Shown piece after piece: positions 1 to 8,510 of a DNA stretch of 64,000 bases (the stretch's first letter is position 1; each line of letters begins with the position of its first letter). The position numbers and the translations under genes are program-made. The DNA is taken from positions 1,488,001-1,552,000 of the forward strand of contig NZ_AP025471.1 in NCBI RefSeq assembly GCF_024347375.1. The letters run 5' to 3'. Source of the DNA: Vibrio coralliirubri (GTDB taxonomy: Bacteria; Pseudomonadota; Gammaproteobacteria; Enterobacterales; Vibrionaceae). The notes below the pieces were generated by a model, which had not been told where the DNA came from, did no database searches, and saw only the letters and a program-made list of their open reading frames with translations.

Positions 1-731
1 ACAAGCTCCATCACCTCAGCTTGTGGAAAATATCGAGTCGAAGCAATAGTCGCTGAGTTACGATTACGACGCCCTACCAAACCCAACAAACTGTAAATCG
101 CTGCGATAGATCCAACCAAAGCAAATGCTACGGTTAGATAATAAATAGGCTCTCCCCAATACGCTCGTTTAAGCAGTATTACTGAGTGAAAAGCGATAAA
201 CAGGTACGCAACCGACATCAGACGGTGCGACAATTTAAACGGTTTGTACTTCACTGCCGCCCATAGTGACGCCACAAGTAAAATGAGTAATAAGTAGAAG
301 CCCCATTCGCCAATACTCTGAGCAATACCTCGCAATTCATTGACCCATAACTCCCATCCTGTCAAAACAGCTTGCGGCCCTGAACCATCGTGTCGAACAG
401 GCTTATCTAACACGCCAGACACCACCAATGACTTAGGAATTTGGTACCACAACCAGTGTGTCACACCCAGTGCAACACCACCGATACCGAGCCATTTATG
501 GACTCGATATGCTTTATCCATACCTTTCAGCCAATTCTCAACCATAGGCAAACGCATCGCCAAGATCATGGTGATGGACATTAACATCAGAGACAAAATA
601 CCTGAGTACTGAATCATGGCTGAGCGCCATTCAAAGACATCGCTTGAAGCGAATAATTGCGGTTCCATCGCAAACCAAAAGGCTGACATTGTGGCAATCA
701 TTGCCCAAATGATATTGCGGACTGTTTTCAT
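1..731 (-). CDS. Ferric-reductase-like transmembrane protein (partial)
   Basis: Reading the minus strand from an ATG at 731 gives an open frame that runs off the left edge of the window, so the C-terminal part is missing. The visible 243 residues contain about six hydrophobic segments, and the N-terminus (MKTVRNIIWAMIATM) is itself a membrane helix or uncleaved signal. Histidines inside the helices (for example in VHKWLG and VTHWLW) fit heme ligation in the ferric reductase-like/cytochrome b superfamily. Such proteins usually continue into an FAD/NAD(P)H-binding oxidoreductase domain, which would lie outside the window. It is divergent from a flavin reductase. The exact substrate cannot be told from this part. 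Confidence 0.7.
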   Translation of the reverse strand, partial: MKTVRNIIWAMIATMSAFWFAMEPQLFASSDVFEWRSAMIQYSGILSLMLMSITMILAMRLPMVENWLKGMDKAYRVHKWLGIGGVALGVTHWLWYQIPKSLVVSGVLDKPVRHDGSGPQAVLTGWELWVNELRGIAQSIGEWGFYLLLILLVASLWAAVKYKPFKLSHRLMSVAYLFIAFHSVILLKRAYWGEPIYYLTVAFALVGSIAAIYSLLGLVGRRNRNSATIASTRYFPQAEVMEL

Positions 732-966
732 TTTTTAACACTCATAAAGACGACATCATTACTTTAGCTCCTGTGATGTAAAGGGACGTCAACGCGCGTA
801 AATCTATGCAAAGGATCTCGTTCATTGTGCTGTAGCAGAGATAAAAGAGACAAACTGCCCACGGCCAAACTAAGCGCTCTTTGATCGATAAAAGCGGATT
901 CTTCGTACATATAAGTCCGTTAGTGAGCATGCTCGAAGATAACAATAAATGATAAGAAGAGAAGAT

Positions 967-1656
967 ATGAAGGACATGACCCTTTCTAAACAAGATATCC
1001 AAACAATGGACCAGCGCCACCGCATTCGTTTGGTTAATTCTTTGTCTGGATTTAAAAGTGCCAACTTAATTGGCACTTGTGATAAGCAGGGGTTTGAAAA
1101 CCTTGCGATAGTAAGCTCTGTCATTCACCTAGGGTCTGATCCGGCGCTGCTCGGTTTTATTGTTCGCCCAGATAAAAGCCGCCGTCATACACTAGAAAAC
1201 ATTCTAGAAACTAAGTACTTCACCGTTAACAGCATTGGTGCTGACTTTGTTAAAAAGGCCCATCAAACCTCGGCTCGCTACCCTAAACCAGTCTCAGAAT
1301 TCAACGCGGTCGGTTTAACGGCCTATTATGACGACAAATTCCCTGCTCCCTTCGTCTTGGAGAGCAGTTTAAAGATAGGGTTAGCGTTCAAAGAACAGAT
1401 CACAATCGAAAGCAATCAAACACAAATGTTGATCGGTGAGGTTATAACGATTCACGCCACCAAACGCGCCGTAATGCCGGATGGCTACCTTGATCTAGAA
1501 GCGTTGGATTTAGTCACGGTTTCGGGGCTTGATAGCTACCACGTAACTCAAAGACTGCACCGATTAAGCTATGCAAAACCACAACAGCCACTCTTTCCAC
1601 TCACTCGTGAAGGTAACCCAACCTCATGGGAAGCGTTCGAACTCAATCTAGACTAA
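967..1656 (+). CDS. Flavin reductase family protein
   Basis: A 229-residue protein of the flavin reductase-like split-barrel (FMN-binding) family. These proteins bind FMN, and some reduce flavin with NAD(P)H for a partner oxygenase. The N-terminal half carries the family's pattern: a strand segment ending LAIVSSVIHLGSDP, then GFIVRPDKSRRHTLEN and a segment around FTVNSIGADF. The start chosen is the ATG at 967, because AGAAGAGAAG sits just upstream. An in-frame ATG at 949 has no such site. It stands alone, divergent from a ferric-reductase-like membrane protein, which hints at a shared redox role (inference only). The oxygenase partner, if any, is not visible. Confidence 0.75.
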   Translation: MKDMTLSKQDIQTMDQRHRIRLVNSLSGFKSANLIGTCDKQGFENLAIVSSVIHLGSDPALLGFIVRPDKSRRHTLENILETKYFTVNSIGADFVKKAHQTSARYPKPVSEFNAVGLTAYYDDKFPAPFVLESSLKIGLAFKEQITIESNQTQMLIGEVITIHATKRAVMPDGYLDLEALDLVTVSGLDSYHVTQRLHRLSYAKPQQPLFPLTREGNPTSWEAFELNLD

Positions 1657-1776
1657 TTTTGTTCGGTAATTTGCTATCAAAAGTGCTAACGTCCTTTAAT
1701 TCCAAGAGATGCATCTCACACAGGTGCATCTCACTGAGCACCCCATTGATTCTTACGTCTGTTTCCAAGGACCCTT

Positions 1777-2568
1777 TTGAAGTTAACTCACTTTAAATAC
1801 AAAACGCGCGAAGGCCCAGACTACCGACATGGCGATCAGGTGTCTTTTATGGACATCAAACAGACCTTCGGTATGGGCAGCATTCGTGTGGGTGCTTGGG
1901 TGACGAAAGAAGAAAAAGAGTTGGCTGCAAATCTGATATTCGACTCGTTAGCAGACTTGGCTTACATCTTGGCTCTGCCACCAGAGGCAATTGGCCTACG
2001 CGGTACATTAAGCTTAGCGTTTGGCAGTGGCGGCAGAAAAGGCGTGCAAGCACACTATGCCCCCAACCAGAGAGAATTAGCCCTCGCCAAGAACGCCGGA
2101 GCTGGCGCGCTCGCTCACGAGTTTTGGCATGCGTTTGACCACTATATCGCAGAGAAAGCGTTTGAGATTGGCGATACCTCTGGCCCTCGCAAGCAGATCC
2201 TGTTCGCCAGTGATTGTTGGTTGCACGATAGAAAAGTAAGACCTCATCCATTAAACGAGAGTTTGATGTCTCTGTTTGACGCCACACTGCTTAGCGACAA
2301 TAACTTGGACAAACACGATTATGTGGCTCGCAGCGTTATTGCCGACAAGGCGATGTCTGCCCGTTACTTCTCACTACCTACAGAGATGATGGCGCGTGCT
2401 TTTGAGTCGGTGATTGAATCGTGTTCCGATATCAAGAACGCTTATCTGGTCGATGGCACAACCAAGCCTGATATGTACCCCGTGTATCCAGATATGGCGC
2501 ATCGCAAAGAGATATACCAAGCACTACAAGGTTACTTCGCACCATTAGGCCGATCTTTGAGTAAATAG
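1777..2568 (+). CDS. CLCA_X family protein (putative zincin-like)
   Basis: A 263-residue soluble protein starting at a TTG codon, preceded by AAGGA at 1767-1771; no better start is seen. It resembles the vibrio proteins named CLCA_X family, which have no defined function. The most telling feature is the sequence AHEFWHAFDHY near residues 115-125. This resembles a zinc-protease or LPD-type motif (H-E-x-x-H-x-x-x-H), with a later glutamate-rich EMMARAFES segment that could give a third ligand. No signal peptide or membrane segment is seen. It appears to be a single-gene transcript. Peptidase activity is only inferred from the motif. Confidence 0.6.
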   Translation: MKLTHFKYKTREGPDYRHGDQVSFMDIKQTFGMGSIRVGAWVTKEEKELAANLIFDSLADLAYILALPPEAIGLRGTLSLAFGSGGRKGVQAHYAPNQRELALAKNAGAGALAHEFWHAFDHYIAEKAFEIGDTSGPRKQILFASDCWLHDRKVRPHPLNESLMSLFDATLLSDNNLDKHDYVARSVIADKAMSARYFSLPTEMMARAFESVIESCSDIKNAYLVDGTTKPDMYPVYPDMAHRKEIYQALQGYFAPLGRSLSK

Positions 2569-2608
2569 CATTTTGAGTCAGTAACACTCTTCAGATTTAC
2601 AATGAATG

Positions 2609-2704
2609 ACATGTACCATAAGTTGATCATGTGTAACCTCTGATATAACATGTACAACAAGCGGAACATGTAGAATAGTTAATTCATGAATGATTAACTA
2701 TTCT
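2609..2704 (+). promoter_or_regulatory. Operator region of yefM-yoeB
   Basis: The region contains ACATGTA three times (2609-2615, 2648-2654, 2666-2672), including one exact TGTACA core at 2651-2656 and near matches TGTACC and TGTAGA. The E. coli YefM-YoeB complex recognises palindromes with a TGTACA core. Directly downstream is a perfect 12-bp inverted repeat (arms 2672-2683 and 2693-2704, AGAATAGTTAAT) around a 9-bp loop. Together these fit autoregulation of the toxin-antitoxin operon. Confidence 0.55.
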
Positions 2705-2754
2705 GTGTATATAGAAAGATTAAACATATCCAAAAACAACAGGGTAAATAAGTG

Positions 2755-3012
2755 ATGAATATTGTTTCTTTTACTGAGGCCAGAAATAGCCTTAAGTCTG
2801 TGCTCGATAGAGTGGTAGACGATTCTGATGTTACGGTAATAACCAGACGAGATTCAGAAGATGCAGTGGTCATGTCTCTTGATCATTTTAATTCAATGCA
2901 AGAAACCTTGTACCTAATGAGCTCGCCTAAAAACGCTGAAAGATTGGCTGAATCCATTGCTCAACTCGAAGCCGGAAATACAACCGTTCGAGAATTGAAT
3001 AATGACGAATGA
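2755..3012 (+). CDS. yefM: Antitoxin, Phd/YefM family
   Basis: An 85-residue antitoxin of the Phd/YefM family. It neutralises the YoeB toxin by direct binding and represses its own operon. The N-terminal part (NIVSFTEARNSLKSVLDRV) is the family's DNA-binding and dimer fold, and VITRRDSEDAVVMSLD is its conserved core strand segment. The C-terminal tail (after about residue 55) is the toxin-wrapping segment. The ATG at 2755 is preferred, although a GTG directly before it (2752) is possible. It overlaps the toxin gene by 11 bp, the usual arrangement for coupled translation. Confidence 0.9.
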   Translation: MNIVSFTEARNSLKSVLDRVVDDSDVTVITRRDSEDAVVMSLDHFNSMQETLYLMSSPKNAERLAESIAQLEAGNTTVRELNNDE

Positions 3013-3268
3013 TCGAAAAATTGTATTTACAGATAATGCTTGGGAAGATTACCTATACTGGCAAACCCAAGACAAGAAAACGCTCAAGAAACTAAATAAG
3101 TTGATTGAAGCCGCCAAAAGAACGCCCTTTGAAGGGATTGGAAAGCCGGAGCCACTAGTCGGCAACCTATCTGGCTTTTGGTCAAGACGAATCGATGACA
3201 AGAATCGATTAGTGTATAAAGCAGATGACGATAACTTTTACATAATTGCTTGTCGTCACCACTATTAA
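3002..3268 (+). CDS. yoeB: mRNA interferase toxin, Txe/YoeB family
   Basis: An 88-residue RelE-superfamily toxin of the YoeB type. YoeB enters the ribosomal A site and cuts mRNA during translation. The family signature is intact: WEDYLYWQ near the N-terminus, RTPFEGIGKPEPL in the centre, then LSGFWSRRI, RLVYK and the C-terminal ACRHHY. The catalytic glutamate, arginine and terminal His-Tyr known from E. coli YoeB are therefore all present, so the toxin should be active. The gene overlaps yefM. Its length matches the family (84-88 residues). Confidence 0.92.
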   Translation: MTNDRKIVFTDNAWEDYLYWQTQDKKTLKKLNKLIEAAKRTPFEGIGKPEPLVGNLSGFWSRRIDDKNRLVYKADDDNFYIIACRHHY

Positions 3269-3299
3269 AAGCAGTAAGCAGCACATAGAAAGGGCAGTA

Positions 3300-3623
3300 A
3301 TGATCAGTTGGCCATCTTTGGTAAAACTCGACGGTGACGATGAGCTTATTTACGTCGCGTCCGAACAAGATTTTCAGGCGGAATGCTCCGATATGATCTT
3401 GGGCGAAGATGATTACCTCATCGATTCAGAGGGCGACAGCTACTCGCTTCAATCAAACTCAAATCAATTGTCTCTAGCTAAACGAGCTGAGCAGTATTCA
3501 GTTGAAAACGTAACTAAGCTGATTCGAAATCACGAGTTCCAGAAAGCCGAAATGTGCCTGATGAAGATCCACTTCCTGACGATCGAAGAAGCAATTCAGT
3601 CTTTGGCGTTTGAGCCTCGTTAA
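3300..3623 (+). CDS. DUF4144 family protein
   Basis: A 107-residue acidic protein that resembles the DUF4144 proteins found in vibrios; their function is unknown. The start is set at the ATG at 3300 (MISWPSLVKLDGDDEL). The open frame extends upstream, but that part overlaps the end of yoeB and lacks family-like sequence. The C-terminal half (around AEMCLMKIHFLTIEEAIQSL) is predicted helical. It lies 31 bp after yoeB on the same strand, so it may be co-transcribed with the toxin-antitoxin pair, although the usual genomic neighbour may differ. No signal peptide or membrane segment is seen. Confidence 0.6.
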   Translation: MISWPSLVKLDGDDELIYVASEQDFQAECSDMILGEDDYLIDSEGDSYSLQSNSNQLSLAKRAEQYSVENVTKLIRNHEFQKAEMCLMKIHFLTIEEAIQSLAFEPR

Positions 3624-3680
3624 TATAGGTTATTAATTCAAAACCTAGATTTGAATCAGAACTTCCAAGCAGAACAAACA

Positions 3681-3709
3681 AAAACAGCGCCTCAATAGGC
3701 GCTGTTTTT
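3681..3709. terminator. Bidirectional intrinsic terminator
   Basis: AAAACAGCGCC and GGCGCTGTTTTT form a GC-rich stem around a TCAATA loop, flanked by A and T runs on both sides. It lies between the convergent DUF4144 and Dcu transporter genes. Confidence 0.85.
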
Positions 3710-3778
3710 CGTTTCTTATCTCGTTATCGCTAGTTTAACTAAGCGATGAAAAGTGAGATTACGCGACCAAAAGCTAGA

Positions 3779-5107
3779 TTAAGCGATAAAAATCTGTGCT
3801 AGTGCGTAGCCTAAACAACATGCGCCTACTACACCGATTAAGCCAACCGACATAAATGAGTGGTTGAAGTACCACTTACCAATCTTGGTGGTGCCAGACA
3901 CATCGAAGTTCACCGTTGCGATATCTGATGGGTAGTTCGGGATGAAGAAGTACCCGTAAACCGCTGGCATCAAGCCGATAAGCAGCGCTGGATCCAATCC
4001 TAAGCCAAGGCCAACCGGTAGCATCATACGTGCTGTTGCTGCTTGTGAGTTCACCACAACCGATACGATGAATAGTGCTAGTGCGAACGTCCACGGATAG
4101 TTGGTCACCATTTCCACGATACCAGATTTGAACTGAGGCATTGCGTATTGGAAGTAAGTATCCGACATCCATGCGATACCAAAGATAGCAATCGCTGCCA
4201 CCATACCCGATTTGAATACCACGCCGTTTGGCACATCTCGCGGGTCAGTTTTAGTCGCCAGCAAGATGATACCGCCGAAGCAGAGCATCATCATTTGGAT
4301 GATCACCGACATCTTGATTGGCTTGTCGCCGTCTACGATGGTTCTGATCTCAGGCACCATCGCCACGATAACAATCACGACAATTGAAAGTAGGAAAATC
4401 AAAACCGCATTACGAGCCGAAGTTGGCAGCACTTCATCCAAAGACGTCGCAGTGGTGCTTTCGATACGCTTTTTCCACTCAGGATCTTTTAGGCGTGCTT
4501 GATATTCAGGATCGTCATTCAGTTCTTTGCCGCGTTTCAAGCTGTACAAAGAAAGCAAAAACGTACCAAACAGCGTTGCAGGCACCGTCACCATCAAAAT
4601 GGAAAGCAGTGTAATAGAGTGTTGAATATCAGAAAGCTGTGCGAGGTAATACACCACAGCCGCTGAAATTGGTGATGCCGTAATGGCTAGTTGAGACGCA
4701 ACTGACGCCGCTGCCATTGGGCGTTCTGGACGGATACCATTTTTAAGCGCAACATCGCCAATGATCGGCATGATGGAGTAAACCGCGTGGCCAGTACCCA
4801 ATAGGAAAGTCATCGAGTAAGTCACGAACGGAGCTATCAGGGTGACGCGTTTCGGATTCTTTCTTAGCACCCTTTCCGCCACTTGCAGCATGTATTTCAA
4901 ACCACCTGCCGCTTCGAGAATCGAGGCACAAGTAACAACGGCGAGGATGATCAGCATTACGGTGACAGGTGGAGACGTTGGTGGCATCTTGAAGACAAAC
5001 ACCTCGATAACCAAACCAATACCCGAAACAACACCTAAGCCAATACCGCCATACCGAGACCCGATATAAAGGACGACTAATAAAAATAGAAACTCAAAAT
5101 ACAACAT
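3779..5107 (-). CDS. Anaerobic C4-dicarboxylate transporter (DcuA/DcuB family)
   Basis: A 442-residue inner-membrane protein with 10-12 hydrophobic segments. It matches the DcuA/DcuB family, which exchanges fumarate, malate or aspartate for succinate during anaerobic growth. Family segments seen are LRKNPKRVTLIAPFVTY, GTGHAVYSIMPIIGD, RPERPMAAASVASQ, ITASPISAAVVYY, NSQAATARMMLPVGLGLG and NYPSDIATVNFD. The ITASPISAAVV and NSQAATA blocks look more like DcuA and the GHAVYSIMPI block more like DcuB, so I do not assign a single letter. The ATG at 5107 (MLYFEF) is preferred to a TTG two codons upstream. It is a single-gene unit with a 411-bp upstream region. Confidence 0.9.
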   Translation of the reverse strand: MLYFEFLFLLVVLYIGSRYGGIGLGVVSGIGLVIEVFVFKMPPTSPPVTVMLIILAVVTCASILEAAGGLKYMLQVAERVLRKNPKRVTLIAPFVTYSMTFLLGTGHAVYSIMPIIGDVALKNGIRPERPMAAASVASQLAITASPISAAVVYYLAQLSDIQHSITLLSILMVTVPATLFGTFLLSLYSLKRGKELNDDPEYQARLKDPEWKKRIESTTATSLDEVLPTSARNAVLIFLLSIVVIVIVAMVPEIRTIVDGDKPIKMSVIIQMMMLCFGGIILLATKTDPRDVPNGVVFKSGMVAAIAIFGIAWMSDTYFQYAMPQFKSGIVEMVTNYPWTFALALFIVSVVVNSQAATARMMLPVGLGLGLDPALLIGLMPAVYGYFFIPNYPSDIATVNFDVSGTTKIGKWYFNHSFMSVGLIGVVGACCLGYALAQIFIA

Positions 5108-5518
5108 AAGCAACCCTGCTAAAAATGTGGACTAATGTTATTTTCTCCCTAAGTTCAGCCATTTACTTATTGCTTGGTCACACTATGATTGCAGGCTCCC
5201 GTTAATTGTTTTTTATAAGATTATGGTCACGCAAACCGACCTGTAAGTTTATGAAATGTAATAAGAAGCCAGACGTACAAGCTAGATTTGTTATGTGGAA
5301 TAATCATAATTGTTTCTGTTAGATCTGGATGGCCTATAAAACATTAAGCTCATAACTGAACGGTATTATTCCAACCAAAATCAATCACATTTAACGTCAT
5401 TCAGAAGCATATTGCCGAGCCGATTGGATATATTCTTACTGAACGTTGACTCGCCTATCACTAGACACTATGTCAAAATACCCGCCCTCACGACGACAAC
5501 ACAGAAAGAACCACGTAT
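5108..5518. other. Divergent intergenic region, dcu / HAD gene
   Basis: 411 bp without a gene, between the divergent Dcu transporter and HAD hydrolase genes, so it should hold promoters for both. An FNR or CRP site would be expected for a Dcu gene. I see a half-site-like AATCAATCACAT near 5380-5391, but no convincing full FNR (TTGAT-N4-ATCAA) or CRP palindrome. Confidence 0.5.
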
Positions 5519-6178
5519 ATGAATTTTCAAGCTGCTATTTTTGATATGGATGGACTGCTGCTCGACACCGAGCGACTTTGTATGCAGGTTTTTGAAGAAG
5601 CATGTCACGCGCAAGGTGTTCCGTTTTTGCAAGATGTCTATCTAGGCATCATTGGTTGTAACGCAAAAACCATCGAACAGATTTTTCGAAATGGTTACGG
5701 TGAAGGGTTAGATTACCCAGCGCTGAATAATGAATGGCGCACCCGCTACAGTGCAATTGTTAAAAACCAAGCAATCCCAGTAAAAGATGGCGTGATTGAG
5801 CTGCTTGAATGGCTAAAATCGAATGACATTCCAATCGCGGTGGCGACCTCCACTCAGCTTGATATCGCGAAGAAGAAGCTTGAGCTGGCTGGCCTAGATT
5901 CGTACTTCACCTCGTTAAGCACAGGCTGCGAAGTGACTCACGGCAAGCCTCACCCAGAGATCTACTTACTGGCGGCAGAACGCCTAGGTGTTGCGCCTGA
6001 AACCTGCCTAGCGTTTGAGGACTCAAACAACGGTATTCGTGCATCAATGGCAGCGAACATGATCAGCTTCCAAATTCCAGATTTGGTTGAACCTTGCGAA
6101 GAAGTAAAAGCGCTTGGCCACACGATCAGCCCATCGCTGCATCATGTGCTGGCGCAGCTGCAACAGGCCGCCGCTTAA
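5519..6178 (+). CDS. HAD-superfamily phosphatase (beta-phosphoglucomutase-like)
   Basis: A 219-residue cytoplasmic hydrolase of the haloacid dehalogenase superfamily, subclass with a helical cap. All four catalytic motifs are present: FDMDGLLLDTE (nucleophile and acid aspartates, residues 8-18), ATSTQ, the lysine-containing GKPHPEIYL, and FEDSNNGI. The nearest families are sugar-phosphate phosphatases and beta-phosphoglucomutases. The substrate cannot be read from the sequence. It is followed by a strong terminator and appears to be a one-gene transcript. Confidence 0.85.
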   Translation: MNFQAAIFDMDGLLLDTERLCMQVFEEACHAQGVPFLQDVYLGIIGCNAKTIEQIFRNGYGEGLDYPALNNEWRTRYSAIVKNQAIPVKDGVIELLEWLKSNDIPIAVATSTQLDIAKKKLELAGLDSYFTSLSTGCEVTHGKPHPEIYLLAAERLGVAPETCLAFEDSNNGIRASMAANMISFQIPDLVEPCEEVKALGHTISPSLHHVLAQLQQAAA

Positions 6179-6210
6179 AAGCCCATCACAGCAATTTAAG
6201 ACCAATATTA

Positions 6211-6236
6211 AGCCGACTCAATGAGTCGGTTTTTTT
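6211..6236 (+). terminator. Intrinsic terminator after HAD gene
   Basis: CCGACTC / GAGTCGG stem with a short loop (6213-6229) followed by a run of seven T residues. Confidence 0.85.
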
Positions 6237-6342
6237 GTGAGTATTCCTTTTATAAAAGATAAAAACTCGCGCTAGAAACTGTTACAGTCGATGTGAAACG
6301 ATGGAAATCGAGAAGCGATATTGATAATGGAGAAAGAAACGC

Positions 6343-6969
6343 GTGATTGAAAAACTTGAAAGCCAACTGCTTGATTTTGCACAACAAGAAATGACACAAG
6401 ATGCGGCGCATGATATCAGCCACATCAAGCGCGTCGTTAAAACCGCTAAGGCTTTATGTGTTCAAGAACAGGCTAAGCTTGAAGTCGTTCTGCCTGCCGC
6501 TTATCTTCATGACTGCTTCACCTTTCCCAAGAATCACCCAGACAGAGCCAAAAGCTCACAAATGGCAGCAGACAAGGCGATCTCTTTCCTCAAATCTATC
6601 GAGTATCCTGCGCCCTATCTCGACGAGATCCATCATGCGATTGTCACGCACAGTTACAGCGCTAACATCACACCAGAAACCTTGGAAGCTCAAATCGTCC
6701 AAGATGCTGATCGCCTAGATTCTCTCGGTGCAATTGGTATTGCTCGCTGCCTATACGTTGGTCAAAGCTTCGATGCCGAACTCTATAACCACGAAGACCC
6801 GTTCGCCAAGCAGCGTGATTTGGATGACAAGCATTACAGTGTCGACCACTTCTACGTAAAGCTATTCAAGCTAGCTGAAACCATGAATACAGAATCCGCC
6901 AAGTTAGAAGCCAACAAGCGCACCGACTACATGCGTGTTTTTCTTGAGCAGTTGGGCTCGGAAGTTTAA
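6343..6969 (+). CDS. HD-domain phosphohydrolase (YedJ-like)
   Basis: A 208-residue HD-superfamily metal-dependent phosphohydrolase. Metal-binding residues are visible in AHDISHIKRVV (residues 22-32), YLHDCF (HD doublet) and in QDADRLDSLGAIGIARCLYVG, the block typical of the YedJ-like group. The natural substrate of this group is not firmly established; nucleotides or related phosphate esters are likely. It starts at a GTG with GGAGAAAG just upstream (about 6330-6337). The acetyltransferase gene follows on the same strand after 43 bp, so they may form a short operon. Confidence 0.8.
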   Translation: MIEKLESQLLDFAQQEMTQDAAHDISHIKRVVKTAKALCVQEQAKLEVVLPAAYLHDCFTFPKNHPDRAKSSQMAADKAISFLKSIEYPAPYLDEIHHAIVTHSYSANITPETLEAQIVQDADRLDSLGAIGIARCLYVGQSFDAELYNHEDPFAKQRDLDDKHYSVDHFYVKLFKLAETMNTESAKLEANKRTDYMRVFLEQLGSEV

Positions 6970-7012
6970 CGGCTTAGAAAAAAGAAACACGCGATAAGGG
7001 AGAGAGAAGGAT

Positions 7013-7540
7013 ATGGAAATAAACCGCTTTAAAGCATCCGACGCTGAAGAGGTCGTCACTTGGTTTACATCTTTAGAAGACTACGTTTTATGGGGTGGGC
7101 GAACATTTGGTTGGCCGTTAAAAGCAGCCTCCATCATCGAAAGATCTCTAGAACCCCATGTCGAGCTCTATACCTTCTCTGCATCTAAGTCATACTCTGA
7201 ATCGAACGCCGATTCAAACGCCAACTCAAACGCCAGGGACTTGCTTGGCTTTATGGAATTTCAACGCATGTCAGACAATGAACTTCGCTTTTGCCGAGTT
7301 GCGATTCACCCAAACCAACGAGGCAAAGGGCTGGGGCAATCCATGATAGAAAGTGCATTAGACGCTGCGAAACAAATCCCTGATGTCACCACCATCACCT
7401 TAGCCGTATTCAAGCAAAACCATGGCGCAAAACGCTGCTACGACAAAGCGGGCTTTCAAGTGGTCGACAAAGAGCCGAGCGTGAAAGAGTTCAATGGTAA
7501 AATATGGCCCTTGTATCAAATGGAATTAAAGCTCTGCTAG
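7013..7540 (+). CDS. GNAT family N-acetyltransferase
   Basis: A 175-residue Gcn5-related acetyltransferase. The acetyl-CoA binding signature is visible as RGKGLGQSMIESALDAA (about residues 104-120), and the following strand-helix (ITLAVFKQNHGAKRCYDKAGF) completes the fold. The substrate is unknown. The start ATG at 7013 is preceded by GAGAGAGAAGG. The loop at about residues 64-75 contains a three-fold four-residue repeat (SNAD-SNAN-SNAR), encoded by a 12-bp tandem repeat at 7202-7237. It is probably co-transcribed with the HD-domain gene. Confidence 0.8.
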   Translation: MEINRFKASDAEEVVTWFTSLEDYVLWGGRTFGWPLKAASIIERSLEPHVELYTFSASKSYSESNADSNANSNARDLLGFMEFQRMSDNELRFCRVAIHPNQRGKGLGQSMIESALDAAKQIPDVTTITLAVFKQNHGAKRCYDKAGFQVVDKEPSVKEFNGKIWPLYQMELKLC

Positions 7541-7629
7541 CTTGTTTTGATCAACAGACTGGTTTTAATTGCTAGATTCAACCCCATATCATTAAGCATT
7601 GGCTACACAGATGTAATTTGGAACCTCCA

Positions 7630-8316
7630 ATGACCCAAGAAAAATTCGACACTATTTATCAACGTGCGGCTCACCGTAAAGGCGGAGCAGCAGAACTCGA
7701 AAAGATTGTTCGTGCGCCCGTTTCACAAGCTGAGCTATCACAAATCACCGACGATCGTTGGTTGGCAGCCTTTACTGAAAAGGTATTCCAATGTGGTATT
7801 TCATGGAATGTGGTGAGAAAGAAGTGGCCGCAATTTGAAGAAGTGTTCTTTGAATTCAATATCGAAAAAATGCTGATGCTGCCGAACGAGATGTGGGAGC
7901 AGAAAGCGCAAGACCCGCGCATTATTCGCCACCTTACTAAGGTGATGACTATCCCTGCCAATGCCACCATGATTCATAATGCCAAGCGTGAAGCGGATTC
8001 ATTCTCACAAATGGTTGCCGACTGGCCATCAGAACGTATCACTGAACTTTGGGATTATCTGAAAAAACACGGCAAGCGATTAGGTGGTAACACTGGCGCT
8101 TACACCTTACGTCAAATGGGTAAAGACACTTTTATCTTGTCGTCGGACGTTGAAGCGCACCTACGCAGTACCGATGTGGTCGATAGCGGTCGTAACACCA
8201 AGCGAGCACAAGTCGCGGCGAATAAGGCTTTCAACGAATGGCAGCAGCAATCAGGTCGTAGCCTGAGCGAAATCAGCCAGATCGTAGCGTACAGCTGTGG
8301 CGACAACCGCGTCTAG
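7630..8316 (+). CDS. DNA-3-methyladenine glycosylase I family protein
   Basis: A 228-residue base-excision repair enzyme of the 3-methyladenine glycosylase I (Tag-like) family, which removes alkylated adenine from DNA. Family features are FDTIYQRAAHRKGG near the start, WLAAFTEKVFQCGISWNVVRKKWPQFEE (the helix block of the Tag fold), and GGNTGAYTLRQMGKD, which resembles the helix-hairpin region. The ATG at 7630 is preferred to an in-frame TTG at 7618. It differs from E. coli Tag at the N-terminus and lacks its obvious zinc-binding cysteines, so it belongs to a separate subgroup. Confidence 0.75.
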   Translation: MTQEKFDTIYQRAAHRKGGAAELEKIVRAPVSQAELSQITDDRWLAAFTEKVFQCGISWNVVRKKWPQFEEVFFEFNIEKMLMLPNEMWEQKAQDPRIIRHLTKVMTIPANATMIHNAKREADSFSQMVADWPSERITELWDYLKKHGKRLGGNTGAYTLRQMGKDTFILSSDVEAHLRSTDVVDSGRNTKRAQVAANKAFNEWQQQSGRSLSEISQIVAYSCGDNRV

Positions 8317-8421
8317 TTTTAGGGCGAATGGCTTAAAGCTCAAGATTGCACACAGTTCCCTGCAAACTAAATGTTATAAGTCATTAACAAATAAGCGTGC
8401 ATCGCACTTTCATCCAGTGGC

Positions 8422-8445
8422 ATTGTATAGATAAATGTATACAAT
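8422..8445. promoter_or_regulatory. Predicted GntR operator upstream of the GntR gene
   Basis: ATGTATACAAT at 8435-8445 contains the TGTATACA core shared by all predicted GntR sites here. A degenerate copy, ATTGTATAGAT, abuts it at 8422-8432. The position, about 65 bp before the GntR start codon, fits autoregulation. Confidence 0.6.
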
Positions 8446-8510
8446 ATAGAGTAATACTCATGAATTATTCTCGACCAACCCAACTCGACTAAACAAGGGT
8501 CCTTATCTCT

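Noticed and set aside
742..1124. Overlapping minus-strand open frames opposite the flavin reductase gene
   Set aside because: They have no family likeness, lie opposite or across a clear gene, and two frames compete for the same place.
7158..7346. Second open frame inside the acetyltransferase gene
   Set aside because: A shadow frame produced by the repeat; no ribosome-binding site and no similarity.
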